NCBI GenBank assembly: GCA_038120765.1
Contig: JAYOMI010000139.1
Span: forward strand, 1-7,550
From: CAXBCP01 sp038120765
Lineage (GTDB): Bacteria; Pseudomonadota; Alphaproteobacteria; MPNO01; UBA830
DNA: 7,550 nt
Reading direction: 5' to 3'
Position numbers and translations under genes: made by a program. Position 1 is the stretch's first letter. Each line of letters starts with the position of its first letter. The notes under the pieces were generated by a model that was not told where the DNA came from, searched no databases, and saw nothing but the letters and a program-made list of their open reading frames with translations. Shown here piece by piece: positions 1-5,486 of the stretch.

Positions 1-423
1 ATCTCCAGCGAGGTCGTGTTCTCGATCGATATCCGGCACGAAAACTCGGAATATCTCGAACAGATGGCGGTCCTCACCGAGACGATCTGCGGCGCATATG
101 ACGGCCCCTGCGAGGTGGAAGCCTGGCGGATCGCTGAATCGGACTCGGTATACTTCGACGACCGCATGACAGATGCGGTCGAAGAGGCATGCATTGCATT
201 GCAGACGCCGCATCGGCGCATGTTCTCTGCGGCGGGTCACGACGCGCGGCAATTGAGCTATATTTGTCCGACAGCGATGATTTTCGTTCCCTGCGAAAAA
301 GGGATCAGTCACAATGAAGCGGAAAACGCCACTCCGGGCGATCTGCGCGATGGCGCGAAGGTTCTCGCGGACGTGCTGACGAAACTCGGAAACGACACAG
401 ATAAAAACTCGAAGGAAATCTGA
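1..423 (+). CDS. M20-family Zn hydrolase, N-carbamoyl-amino-acid hydrolase/allantoate amidohydrolase-like (3' end only)
   Basis: The frame is open from base 1 to the TGA at 421-423, giving 140 visible residues. A GTG at 16 is internal, because family similarity runs through it. The strand-lid-strand pattern SIDIRH is followed near visible residues 76-107 by the block SAAGHDARQLSYICPTAMIF and then VPCEKGISHNEAEN. The GHDA and GISHNE signatures are hallmarks of the M20 hydantoinase/carbamoylase branch, and the His of GISHNE is a metal ligand in that family. Members are usually about 410 residues, so roughly the first two thirds lie outside the window. The family hydrolyses N-carbamoyl or ureido groups (N-carbamoyl-L-amino acids, allantoate, beta-ureidopropionate), normally in the cytoplasm as a dimer; the substrate here cannot be read. 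Its stop lies two bases before the next ATG, so it is surely co-transcribed with the amidohydrolase. A carbamoylase beside a cyclic amidohydrolase recalls hydantoin-utilisation operons, but that is inference. Confidence 0.92.
   Translation: MSSEVVFSIDIRHENSEYLEQMAVLTETICGAYDGPCEVEAWRIAESDSVYFDDRMTDAVEEACIALQTPHRRMFSAAGHDARQLSYICPTAMIFVPCEKGISHNEAENATPGDLRDGAKVLADVLTKLGNDTDKNSKEI
411..417 (+). promoter_or_regulatory. Ribosome binding site for the amidohydrolase
   Basis: GAAGGAA lies inside the last codons of the upstream M20 gene, 8 bases before the ATG at 426. It supports that start and indicates translational coupling of the two genes, whose stop and start are only two bases apart. Confidence 0.6.
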
Positions 424-425
424 CT

Positions 426-1703
426 ATGGCCGGTAAAAAACTTTACGACATCGTTCTCAAGGGCGGGCGCGTCATCGACCCCGCCCAGGGCATCGACGGA
501 ATTCGCGACGTCGGCATCAAGGACGGAAAAATCGCCGCGGTGAAGGCCGACCTCACGGGCTCGAAGCAGAACATCGATGTCCGCGGCAAGATCGTCCTGC
601 CGGGCATGATCGACAGCCACGCCCATGTATTCCAGCATGTCAGCGGCCGTTTCGGGCTCAACCCGGACATGGCCGGCGTCCATTCCGGCGTGACCACCCT
701 GGTCGATCAGGGCGGCCCCAGTTGCATGACGTTCCCGTCCTTCCGCAAGTTTATCGTCGAGCCCTCCAAAACGCGGGTCTTGGCGTTTATTTCGATCTAC
801 GTGGTCGGCGGGCTTGAAGGGCATTACTATCCGTACCTGTACGCACCCGAAGGTGTGGACGTGAAGGCCACCGTCCGGGCGGCGCGTGAAAACGCCGACC
901 TGGTGAGGGGTATCAAGTCCCATGCGGAAATCGCCGGGTACGAGCGCTGGGGGCTGGATGTGATGAAGCTCGCCGTCAAGGCCGGCAACGAGCTGAACCT
1001 GCCGATATATATCCATTTCGGCCAGCTCTGGGGACGTCCGAAGAAGCCGAAATACAAAATCGACGTCGACAAGGTGCTCTCCGATACGGTGAAGATTCTG
1101 CGGCCGGGCGATATTCTGGCCCATCCGTTCACCCGCCATCCCGGCGGCTTCGTGAACAGCAAGGGCAAGCTGCACCCCATTGTCAAGCGGGCACTCGACA
1201 AGGGCCTGAAGATGGATGTCGGCCACGGCTCGCATTTCAGCTTCGATATGGCAAAGAAGGTCCTCGATGCGGGCGTGCTGCCGCATACGCTGGGCGCCGA
1301 CATGCACGGTTACAATACAAGCGTGCTGCCCCAGCCGGGAACGCCAAAGGATCATCCCGACGACGAGATGCACCTGTTCGCCGGACGGGCGCAGTTTTCG
1401 CTCTGCCATGCGATGAGCGAAATGCTGGCGCTCGGCGTGTCGCTGGAGGATGTCGTGCCGATGGTCACCAATAACTGCGCCACCATGCTGGGCATGGAAG
1501 GCGAGATCGGCACCCTGAAGAAGGGCGTCGATGCGGATATCAGCGTACTCAACGACGATCGCGGAAAATGGACCTTGGTCGATAACAGCAAGACGGAGGT
1601 CGCCGCCGAGCGTTTGCTGACGCCGCTGTTCTGCATGCGCAAGGGCGAACGTTTCGATGCCGATGCGGCAATCCTGCCGCAGCCCGACCTGATCGCCGCG
1701 TGA
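426..1703 (+). CDS. Amidohydrolase/deacetylase-family metallohydrolase (dihydroorotase-like, COG3964 type)
   Basis: A complete 425-residue protein of the amidohydrolase superfamily (TIM barrel with a flanking beta sandwich). The N-terminal sandwich strands read YDIVLKGGRVIDPAQGI and IKDGKIAAV. The metal-binding HxH is H65/H67 in GMIDSHAHVF, K164 in RGIKSHAEIAG fits the carboxylated bridging lysine, H197 (YIHFG) and H233 (LAHPF) are the next metal ligands, and D292 in LGADMHG is the likely catalytic aspartate. The C-terminal IGTLKKGVDADISVL closes the sandwich. The set suits a binuclear metal enzyme acting on a cyclic amide, imide or N-acyl amino acid. The long HPFTRHPGGFVNSKGKLHP stretch and GADMHGYNTS resemble the predicted amidohydrolases of COG3964 rather than classical D-hydantoinase. 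Length is normal and the start has a good ribosome site. The M20 gene upstream suggests ring opening followed by removal of a carbamoyl or acyl group; the substrate is unknown. No signal peptide is seen, so the protein is probably cytoplasmic. Confidence 0.92.
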   Translation: MAGKKLYDIVLKGGRVIDPAQGIDGIRDVGIKDGKIAAVKADLTGSKQNIDVRGKIVLPGMIDSHAHVFQHVSGRFGLNPDMAGVHSGVTTLVDQGGPSCMTFPSFRKFIVEPSKTRVLAFISIYVVGGLEGHYYPYLYAPEGVDVKATVRAARENADLVRGIKSHAEIAGYERWGLDVMKLAVKAGNELNLPIYIHFGQLWGRPKKPKYKIDVDKVLSDTVKILRPGDILAHPFTRHPGGFVNSKGKLHPIVKRALDKGLKMDVGHGSHFSFDMAKKVLDAGVLPHTLGADMHGYNTSVLPQPGTPKDHPDDEMHLFAGRAQFSLCHAMSEMLALGVSLEDVVPMVTNNCATMLGMEGEIGTLKKGVDADISVLNDDRGKWTLVDNSKTEVAAERLLTPLFCMRKGERFDADAAILPQPDLIAA

Positions 1704-1737
1704 CGGCCGGCAGGACCGGCATCGACACGACCCGCAA

Positions 1738-2049
1738 ATGACCCGCCGGCATCACGATGTCGGCTGGAACCCCGACGCTGCGGGGGCGATCGTCCGGAAC
1801 GGAAAGCCGGACGCGCCCTGGCAGGTCGCATTCATCGCCACCCTGTGGGCTTTGATCAACCGGGAAAAGCCGCTGATGAGCCTTGATGAAATGCGGCGCG
1901 GGGTCGAGGACATGCGTCCCGAGGAATACGACGCAATGCCCTATTACGACCGCCAGACCCTGGCGGTCACGAGCGCCATGGTGGAACGCGGATACCTGAC
2001 CTGGGGCGAGGTCGAAGACCGCATAGCCAAGTTGGCAAGCCTCAGATAA
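1738..2049 (+). CDS. Nitrile hydratase beta-subunit N-terminal domain-like / ScnB-like protein
   Basis: A 103-residue protein. Residues 5-9 (HHDVG) match the HDVGG opening of nitrile hydratase beta and thiocyanate hydrolase beta (ScnB). PWQVAFIATLWAL matches the first helix region, and the block DEMRRGVEDMRP-EEYDAMPYYDR followed by VERGYLTWGEVEDRI matches the beta-N helical domain. MPYYDR is especially like ScnB. The C-terminal SH3-like barrel of a full beta subunit (about 210-230 residues) is absent, and no alpha subunit with the VCTLCSC metal site is in the window. ScnB itself is a stand-alone beta-N domain, so the short form may be functional, perhaps as a subunit or accessory factor whose partner lies upstream of the window. 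ATG 1738 is the only ordinary start after the in-frame TGA at 1690. It has no clear ribosome site, so coupling to the amidohydrolase ending 34 bases earlier is likely. An alternative is the nitrile hydratase accessory family, which fits less well. Confidence 0.75.
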   Translation: MTRRHHDVGWNPDAAGAIVRNGKPDAPWQVAFIATLWALINREKPLMSLDEMRRGVEDMRPEEYDAMPYYDRQTLAVTSAMVERGYLTWGEVEDRIAKLASLR

Positions 2050-2078
2050 CTGCCTGTGACACAGCACCGATCGGCCCG

Positions 2079-2095
2079 TTCAGTGAGCTGAATTT
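2079..2095 (+). terminator. Weak hairpin, possible terminator after the hydrolase genes
   Basis: TTCAG (2079-2083) pairs with CTGAA (2088-2092) around a TGAG loop and is followed by only three T residues. It lies in the 120-bp gap between the ScnB-like gene and the CMD gene. The five-pair stem is short and AT-containing, so termination here would be weak at best. Confidence 0.2.
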
Positions 2096-2102
2096 ATCGA
2101 CC

Positions 2103-2133
2103 TTCAGGCGACCCTGTTTCCATCGGCTATAGT
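2103..2133 (+). promoter_or_regulatory. Possible weak promoter for the CMD-family gene
   Basis: TATAGT at 2128-2133 resembles a -10 element. A poor -35 (TTCAGG, 2103-2108) precedes it at a long 19-base spacing. The 120-bp gap before the GTG at 2170 makes a separate promoter reasonable, but the match is weak. Confidence 0.2.
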
Positions 2134-2159
2134 GTCCGGCAATGTCCAACAAAAGCAGC

Positions 2160-2163
2160 GGAG
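2160..2163 (+). promoter_or_regulatory. Ribosome binding site deciding the GTG start at 2170
   Basis: GGAG, inside GCGGAGAA, sits 6 bases before the GTG at 2170-2172. This spacing is what makes the GTG, rather than a downstream ATG, the convincing start of the CMD-family protein. Confidence 0.55.
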
Positions 2164-2169
2164 AACCCC

Positions 2170-2565
2170 GTGTCAAAATCCGAAACATATGAAAAAGGCG
2201 CGGCCACCCGCCGTGCGGTGATGGGCGACGCCATGGCCGACAAGATGGCAAAGTCCGTCTATACCGGCCCCGTGATGGAGACGTTTTCCGAATACGCCAC
2301 CGAGGCCGTGTTCGGCATGCTTTGGTCGCGGCCGGGACTGGACCACAAGACCCGCGCGATGATCACGCTCACCTCGGATGTCTGTAATCATTCGTGGCCG
2401 GAACTGGAAATACATCTCCGGTTTGCCCTCAACCTCGGCTGGACCGAGGAAGAACTCACCGAGGCCCTGCTGCATCTCGGCGGCTATATCGGCGTTCCCA
2501 GCGTGCGCGAGGCGATGATCATTGCGGATCGTGTGTTCAGGGAAGTGCGCGAGGGCGGCGACTAG
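2170..2565 (+). CDS. Carboxymuconolactone decarboxylase (CMD) family protein
   Basis: A 131-residue protein beginning at GTG with a well-placed ribosome site. After a basic N-terminal helix it reads as one CMD domain (about residues 35-123): the long helix LDHKTRAMITLTSDVC, then PELEIHLRFALNLGWT, then EELTEALLHLGGYIGVPSVR. The ELEIHLRFALNLG and LLHLGGYIGVP blocks resemble gamma-carboxymuconolactone decarboxylase (PcaC type), with E78 and H82 in the conserved acid/histidine region. The CxxC of AhpD-type peroxidase members is absent, so alkylhydroperoxidase activity is unlikely. PcaC acts in the protocatechuate branch of the beta-ketoadipate pathway, but many stand-alone CMD proteins have unknown substrates and no other pca gene is visible. 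The gene follows the hydrolase cluster after 120 bp and converges with the decarboxylase-like gene, the two stops being 8 bases apart. No signal peptide or membrane segment is seen. Confidence 0.9.
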   Translation: MSKSETYEKGAATRRAVMGDAMADKMAKSVYTGPVMETFSEYATEAVFGMLWSRPGLDHKTRAMITLTSDVCNHSWPELEIHLRFALNLGWTEEELTEALLHLGGYIGVPSVREAMIIADRVFREVREGGD

Positions 2566-2573
2566 ACGCGAAT

Positions 2574-3554
2574 TCAGGTGTCGCGAACTGACGGATGAAA
2601 GAGGTCTTCCGGGTCCATCGCCGTGTCGACAAACCCCTGATTGGCCGCGTAGCCGATAAACCGTTCAAGATTGGTGAAGTTCGCCTGAACGCCCGACGCC
2701 CAGAGATCGCGGCCGAAAGCGTCGCCTTCGGCCTCGATGGTATATTTCGCCCACGGCATGCGCGACCAGTTCGGATCGGCGAGATATTCCGCCGACAGGG
2801 CGTCGGCGTTCCCGAACGCTTTCATCAGGATTGCCGGCAGGTCGGGGCATTTCGCAACGCTGCTTTCCTTGAGAGCGACAAGATGCATGATCGGCCAATA
2901 CCCGTTGCGGTCGACGAAGCGTGCCTCTTCCTGTCCGGGGTCTCGGAACAGCCGCCGGATGGTGCCGGCCAGCGACGGTGGCGGTGTTGGGGTGCGTGAA
3001 TAGAACAGCGCATCGACCGCGCCTGTACATAACTGTTCGGTCAGGTTGGATCCGTCCGGCAGGGCGGCGATATCGAACCGGCCCAGGTTGTCCGTCGCCA
3101 CAGCGTCCGGCGTTTTCACCCGCCATGCGATCGACTCCAGATCGACGCCGTGTTCGCTTGCGAGGTCGCCCTTGGCCAATACGGCAAGCGTGGTCTGGAA
3201 TGACTGCAGCGCCACGGTCCTGCCTTCGAGATCGCGCGGGGTCTCAATCCCGCTGTTACTGTTGACGAAAATCTGTCCCTGGCTGAACAGGCGTCTCGGA
3301 AAGACAGGGATGGCGGTGAAGGGAAGACCCTGCGCCTTCGCCGCGATATAGGAAGCCAGAGAGGTTTCTGCCGCATCGAACGCGCCGTCCTGCAGCATGC
3401 GTTCGTGACGGTCCGTGCCGTCGCGCAGCGTGGTGGTCTGTCCGACCTGAAGAACCCTGATTTTCGGAGTGTCCGGCAGGTTCAGGGTGCCGTCGAAAAA
3501 CGGCAGGTGCCGGTCATACCGGTCAATCGCCAGATCAATCGTCAGATCGCCCAT
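2574..3554 (-). CDS. 4,5-dihydroxyphthalate decarboxylase-like protein (periplasmic-binding-protein fold)
   Basis: A 326-residue protein with the opening typical of 4,5-dihydroxyphthalate decarboxylase (Pht5) relatives, LAIDRYDRHLPFFDGTL. It then shows FDAAETSLASYIAAKAQG (about 59-76), TAIPVFPRRLFSQGQIFVN (80-98) and SGIETPRDLEGRTVAL (101-116). Later blocks are RRLFRDP (200-206), NGYWPIMHLVALKE (217-230) and a C-terminal LWASGVQANFTNLERFIGYAANQG. The fold is that of NMT1/TauA-like binding proteins, but there is no signal peptide or lipobox, which favours a cytoplasmic enzyme over a transporter subunit. Family members remove a carboxylate from a dihydroxylated aromatic diacid; the substrate here is not deducible, and many annotated relatives are uncharacterised. 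ATG 3554 has AGGA nine bases upstream. The gene is convergent with the CMD protein and divergent from the cupin. Confidence 0.86.
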   Translation of the reverse strand: MGDLTIDLAIDRYDRHLPFFDGTLNLPDTPKIRVLQVGQTTTLRDGTDRHERMLQDGAFDAAETSLASYIAAKAQGLPFTAIPVFPRRLFSQGQIFVNSNSGIETPRDLEGRTVALQSFQTTLAVLAKGDLASEHGVDLESIAWRVKTPDAVATDNLGRFDIAALPDGSNLTEQLCTGAVDALFYSRTPTPPPSLAGTIRRLFRDPGQEEARFVDRNGYWPIMHLVALKESSVAKCPDLPAILMKAFGNADALSAEYLADPNWSRMPWAKYTIEAEGDAFGRDLWASGVQANFTNLERFIGYAANQGFVDTAMDPEDLFHPSVRDT

Positions 3555-3576
3555 TCGTCGATGTCCTGTTTGTCAT

Positions 3577-3604
3577 TTGAAGCCAGTTGCCATGACCCTA
3601 TTAT
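3577..3604 (+). promoter_or_regulatory. Sigma70-like promoter for the cupin gene
   Basis: TTGAAG (3577-3582) and TATTAT (3599-3604) are separated by 16 bases, a fair match to a housekeeping promoter. The predicted start near 3611 leaves a short leader of about 27 bases carrying the ribosome site GGGGA (3626-3630) before ATG 3638. Confidence 0.45.
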
Positions 3605-3605
3605 A
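3600..3605 (-). promoter_or_regulatory. Perfect -10 element for the leftward decarboxylase-like gene
   Basis: Read on the - strand, bases 3605 to 3600 are TATAAT, a perfect consensus -10 box. The expected -35 position 17 bases upstream (CCCGTT) is poor. Transcription would start near 3593 and give a leader of about 38 bases containing AGGA (3564-3567). The element overlaps the -10 of the cupin promoter, so the two polymerases could not bind at once. Confidence 0.35.
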
Positions 3606-3637
3606 AGAACAAGCGAAACAAAAACGGGGAAACGGGC

Positions 3638-4201
3638 ATGGCATCGGGAATTGAAAGTTTTGTCGACGCGGTCAGAGGCGTCTTTGCGGGTACAGAGGAT
3701 GCGCGGGCGCAGGCGCGCGGCATTGCCGCCGAGCTGAAGGTTCTGCTGGCGCAGCCGGATCTGATGCAGGAAATTGCCGAGAAGGCGGATGGCAGGACCG
3801 GGCGTATCGATCTGCATATAGATGAAGAATTCGGTCATCCCGGTCCGGGCTTCTGCCTGATGACGTCCATTTCACGGCCGGGCGGACGGACGGGCGGCGC
3901 GCGCGCACACGATCACGGCGCTTCCTACGTGGTCTACGGCGTGCACAAGGGCGCGATCGAGCAGACCAAGTATACCTGGGGCTATGAGGGCGACCTGACG
4001 GCGCCGGTTCTCAAGCCGGGTGATTGCTTTGTTCAGAATGCCGGCGAAGTCGCATTTTTCCTGCCGGGTGAAATCCACCGGACCACCGCCGTTGGCGACG
4101 ACGCGCCGGTCGTGCTCCGTCTTGAAGGGCAGCTTCTCGACCGCGTGGCACGGCATACATACGATCTCGACAACAACGACGAAGCGCGGCTGTATGCCTA
4201 G
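3638..4201 (+). CDS. Cupin protein, cysteine dioxygenase-like (thiol dioxygenase-type 3-His iron site)
   Basis: A 187-residue protein: an alpha-helical N-terminal part (about 1-60) and a cupin barrel (about 70-170). The first cupin motif is ARAHDHGASYVVYGVHKGAIE with H91 and H93. The second is LKPGDCFVQNAGEVAFFLPG ending in EIHRT, with H147. The acidic residue of the usual cupin HxH(X)3-4E motif is replaced by an aromatic one, so metal binding would be by three histidines, as in cysteine dioxygenase and 3-mercaptopropionate dioxygenase. That points to a mononuclear iron dioxygenase, possibly acting on a thiol. Substrate assignment is inference, and closely similar cupins are annotated only as metal-dependent enzymes. 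ATG 3638 has GGGGA at seven bases and a promoter-like sequence just upstream. The gene stands alone, divergent from the decarboxylase-like gene, and ends 35 bp from the stop of the convergent deformylase. Confidence 0.85.
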   Translation: MASGIESFVDAVRGVFAGTEDARAQARGIAAELKVLLAQPDLMQEIAEKADGRTGRIDLHIDEEFGHPGPGFCLMTSISRPGGRTGGARAHDHGASYVVYGVHKGAIEQTKYTWGYEGDLTAPVLKPGDCFVQNAGEVAFFLPGEIHRTTAVGDDAPVVLRLEGQLLDRVARHTYDLDNNDEARLYA

Positions 4202-4221
4202 GTGTCTTTGCGTGGCGTCCG

Positions 4222-4235
4222 GGCGGGGTTCCGCC
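4222..4235. terminator. Short GC hairpin between convergent genes
   Basis: GGCGG (4222-4226) pairs with CCGCC (4231-4235) around GGTT, between the cupin stop (4201) and the deformylase stop (4237-4239). The position suits a shared terminator, but there is no T tract on either side and the stem has only five pairs. Confidence 0.25.
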
Positions 4236-4236
4236 G

Positions 4237-4749
4237 TCAGGCTGCGTGGCCGCGTGCCCTTTGCGATCCGCTGCCGCGCAGGCGCAGGCCAAGGCGGCGA
4301 AAGACCGACAGACGGTCGATAAACAGCTTTCCCTCCAGATGATCCATCTCATGCTGCAGGGAAACCGCATCCATGCCGGACAGATCGCACTCGAACGTAT
4401 CGCCGTTCCGGTTCTGCGCGCGAACGCGGATCTCCGTCCGCCGCAACACGTTTCCGGTGACGCCGGGCAGGGAGAGGCAACTCTCCTGAATCAGTCCCCA
4501 GGCTGCTTTGGTCAAGATTTCGGGGTTCACGTACACCCGGGGCGTTGTGGAGTCTTCGGCAGGCGCTATGATGGCCACACTGCGCAGATCGCCAACCTGG
4601 GGCGCGGACAAACCCAGTGACGAAGTGGCGTCCATCGTCTCCAGCAGGTTGTCGATCAGAAGGCGCAACCCGGCATCGAACGAGGTCACCCGTTCCGTGG
4701 GCACCCGCAGACGGGGGTCCGGATGTTCTATAGTCTCAAGTCGCGCCAT
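4237..4749 (-). CDS. def: Peptide deformylase (paralogue-like)
   Basis: A 170-residue protein with all three deformylase motifs: GLSAPQVG (residues 46-53, Q51), ESCLS (89-93, metal ligand C91) and LQHEMDHLEG (131-140, HExxH with H133, E134, H137). It would remove the N-formyl group from nascent proteins in the cytoplasm, using Fe2+ or another divalent metal. Length is normal for a bacterial enzyme. Motif 1 departs from the common GxGLAAxQ (S44 for the first Gly, S48 for an Ala) and motif 2 from EGCLS (S90 for Gly), which fits a second, non-housekeeping copy. There is no fmt neighbour, the usual partner of the main def gene. The start ATG (4747-4749) overlaps the end of the upstream PucC-like frame by 14 bases. 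That implies translational coupling, and the start lacks a strong ribosome site of its own. The C-terminus is basic (RRLGLRLRGS). Confidence 0.92.
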   Translation of the reverse strand: MARLETIEHPDPRLRVPTERVTSFDAGLRLLIDNLLETMDATSSLGLSAPQVGDLRSVAIIAPAEDSTTPRVYVNPEILTKAAWGLIQESCLSLPGVTGNVLRRTEIRVRAQNRNGDTFECDLSGMDAVSLQHEMDHLEGKLFIDRLSVFRRLGLRLRGSGSQRARGHAA

Positions 4750-5213
4750 GCTGGGGCCCGATATCGGTTGTCTTTCTCAGGGGGGCGTCGTCGTCCGGCG
4801 TGTTCCCTTTACGGGCCATAACGCCCCTGAGAATCGGCAGGGTCGCCGCGATTGTGACGATCAGCAGGAGAATCTCGATCGCGTAGACGGCGATAAACCC
4901 GCCCGTCGCCGCATGATCGGTCGTGACGCTGTCCGAAGCGCCGAGCACAGCGTTCACGACATCGCGGATAACGCCGCTCATCGCCATGGCAACGCCTGCC
5001 GCTGAGGTCTGAACGGCGCCCCACGCGCCGAGTGCGAGGCCTGCCTGTTCCTTGGGGGCCTGGCGCATCGTTGCGGTCAACGTGCCATGGCCGAACAGCG
5101 CGGTCCCGAAGCCGATGAGGAAATTGCCGATCAGAAACGGTGCCGACAAGCCGAGCGGGACGGAGACGATCACGAGCCCGAATGCCGGAATGCCGAGGGC
5201 CGCCAAATCCGAT
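4736..5213 (-). pseudogene. C-terminal third of a PucC/BCD-type major-facilitator membrane protein, 5' part missing
   Basis: Downstream of about 5213 this frame reads LAALGIPAFGLVIVSVPLG, then IGFGTALFGHGTLTA, GLALGAWGAVQTSAAGVAMA and SGVIRDVVNAV, ending with a long hydrophobic helix YAIEILLLIVTIAATLPIL. About four membrane segments are visible. The block around GLALGAWGAVQ is characteristic of the PucC/bacteriochlorophyll-delivery branch of the major facilitator superfamily, which helps light-harvesting complexes assemble in phototrophic proteobacteria. Full members have about 430-480 residues and 12 helices; only the last ~160 residues remain. The frame can be extended to an ATG at 5305, but those extra ~30 residues (MPSSAAVLPACRRRS...) are an out-of-frame reading of the FAD oxidoreductase fragment, so that start is not credible. 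The fragment could not form a working transporter. Its TGA (4736-4738) overlaps the deformylase start, probably an ancestral operon arrangement. An ordinary annotation may call 4736-5305 an MFS protein. Confidence 0.75.
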
Positions 5214-5396
5214 CTGCTTTGCCTCGAGCACATTGCAATCGATGCCATGTTCGGCGGCGTGGAGCGCCGTCGACAGGCCGGTAAAACCGCCGCCGACGAT
5301 GGCAAGGTCGGTCGAGATATCGCCGTCCATCGCAGGCGACGGGTTGTCTTCTTCGGCCGTCATGTCCCAGAGCGAAATTGCCGTCTCGTCGGTCAT
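5199..5396 (-). pseudogene. N-terminal fragment of a DAO-family FAD oxidoreductase (PuuB-like), truncated at a junction
   Basis: From ATG 5396 the first ~66 codons read SLWDMTAEE, then DLAIVGGGFTGLSTALHAAE and CNVLEAKQIGFGG. The GGGFTG dinucleotide-binding loop (35-40), the FAD-ribose acid E58 in VLEA and the IGFGG stretch match DAO-family oxidases such as gamma-glutamylputrescine oxidoreductase (PuuB), which continue with SGRN or a close variant and total about 430 residues. Here similarity stops after G66. The frame runs on as a nonsense translation of PucC sequence to a stop at 4809. The remaining ~360 residues, including the substrate and flavin-cap regions, are missing from the window, so the product would be inactive. 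The start lies 90 bp after the GMC gene on the same strand, so the intact ancestor was probably co-transcribed with it. A simple frameshift is excluded because the sequence after the break belongs to an unrelated membrane-protein family. Confidence 0.72.
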
Positions 5397-5486
5397 CTCT
5401 TCGGCCTTGCTGGTCCGGCCTGTGCCGTCGACTGCGACGGATCAGGCGGAAGGGGTGAACGAAGGGTCGTCGGTCCTGCGGGACAT

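Noticed and set aside
309..1409. A 366-codon open frame on the - strand opposite the amidohydrolase
   Set aside because: It mirrors a gene with intact metal-binding motifs and is rich in His/Arg/Ala low-information sequence; no domain is visible.
5195..5215. A simple sequencing frameshift in one gene at the FAD/PucC boundary
   Set aside because: The two sides belong to unrelated families, one a soluble flavoprotein and one a polytopic membrane protein, so no single indel restores a known protein.
5214..5305. The ATG at 5305 as the true start of the PucC-like protein
   Set aside because: The ~30 residues before the junction are an out-of-frame translation of the FAD oxidoreductase, so this start would be an accident of the fusion.
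4809..5396. A single 195-residue FAD protein
   Set aside because: Only the first ~66 residues match the family; the rest is an arginine-rich wrong-frame translation of the PucC-like sequence.
5397..5486. Possible terminator or small gene between the GMC gene and the FAD fragment
   Set aside because: Only a 4-bp GTCC/GGAC hairpin without a T tract is visible, and there is no credible small reading frame.
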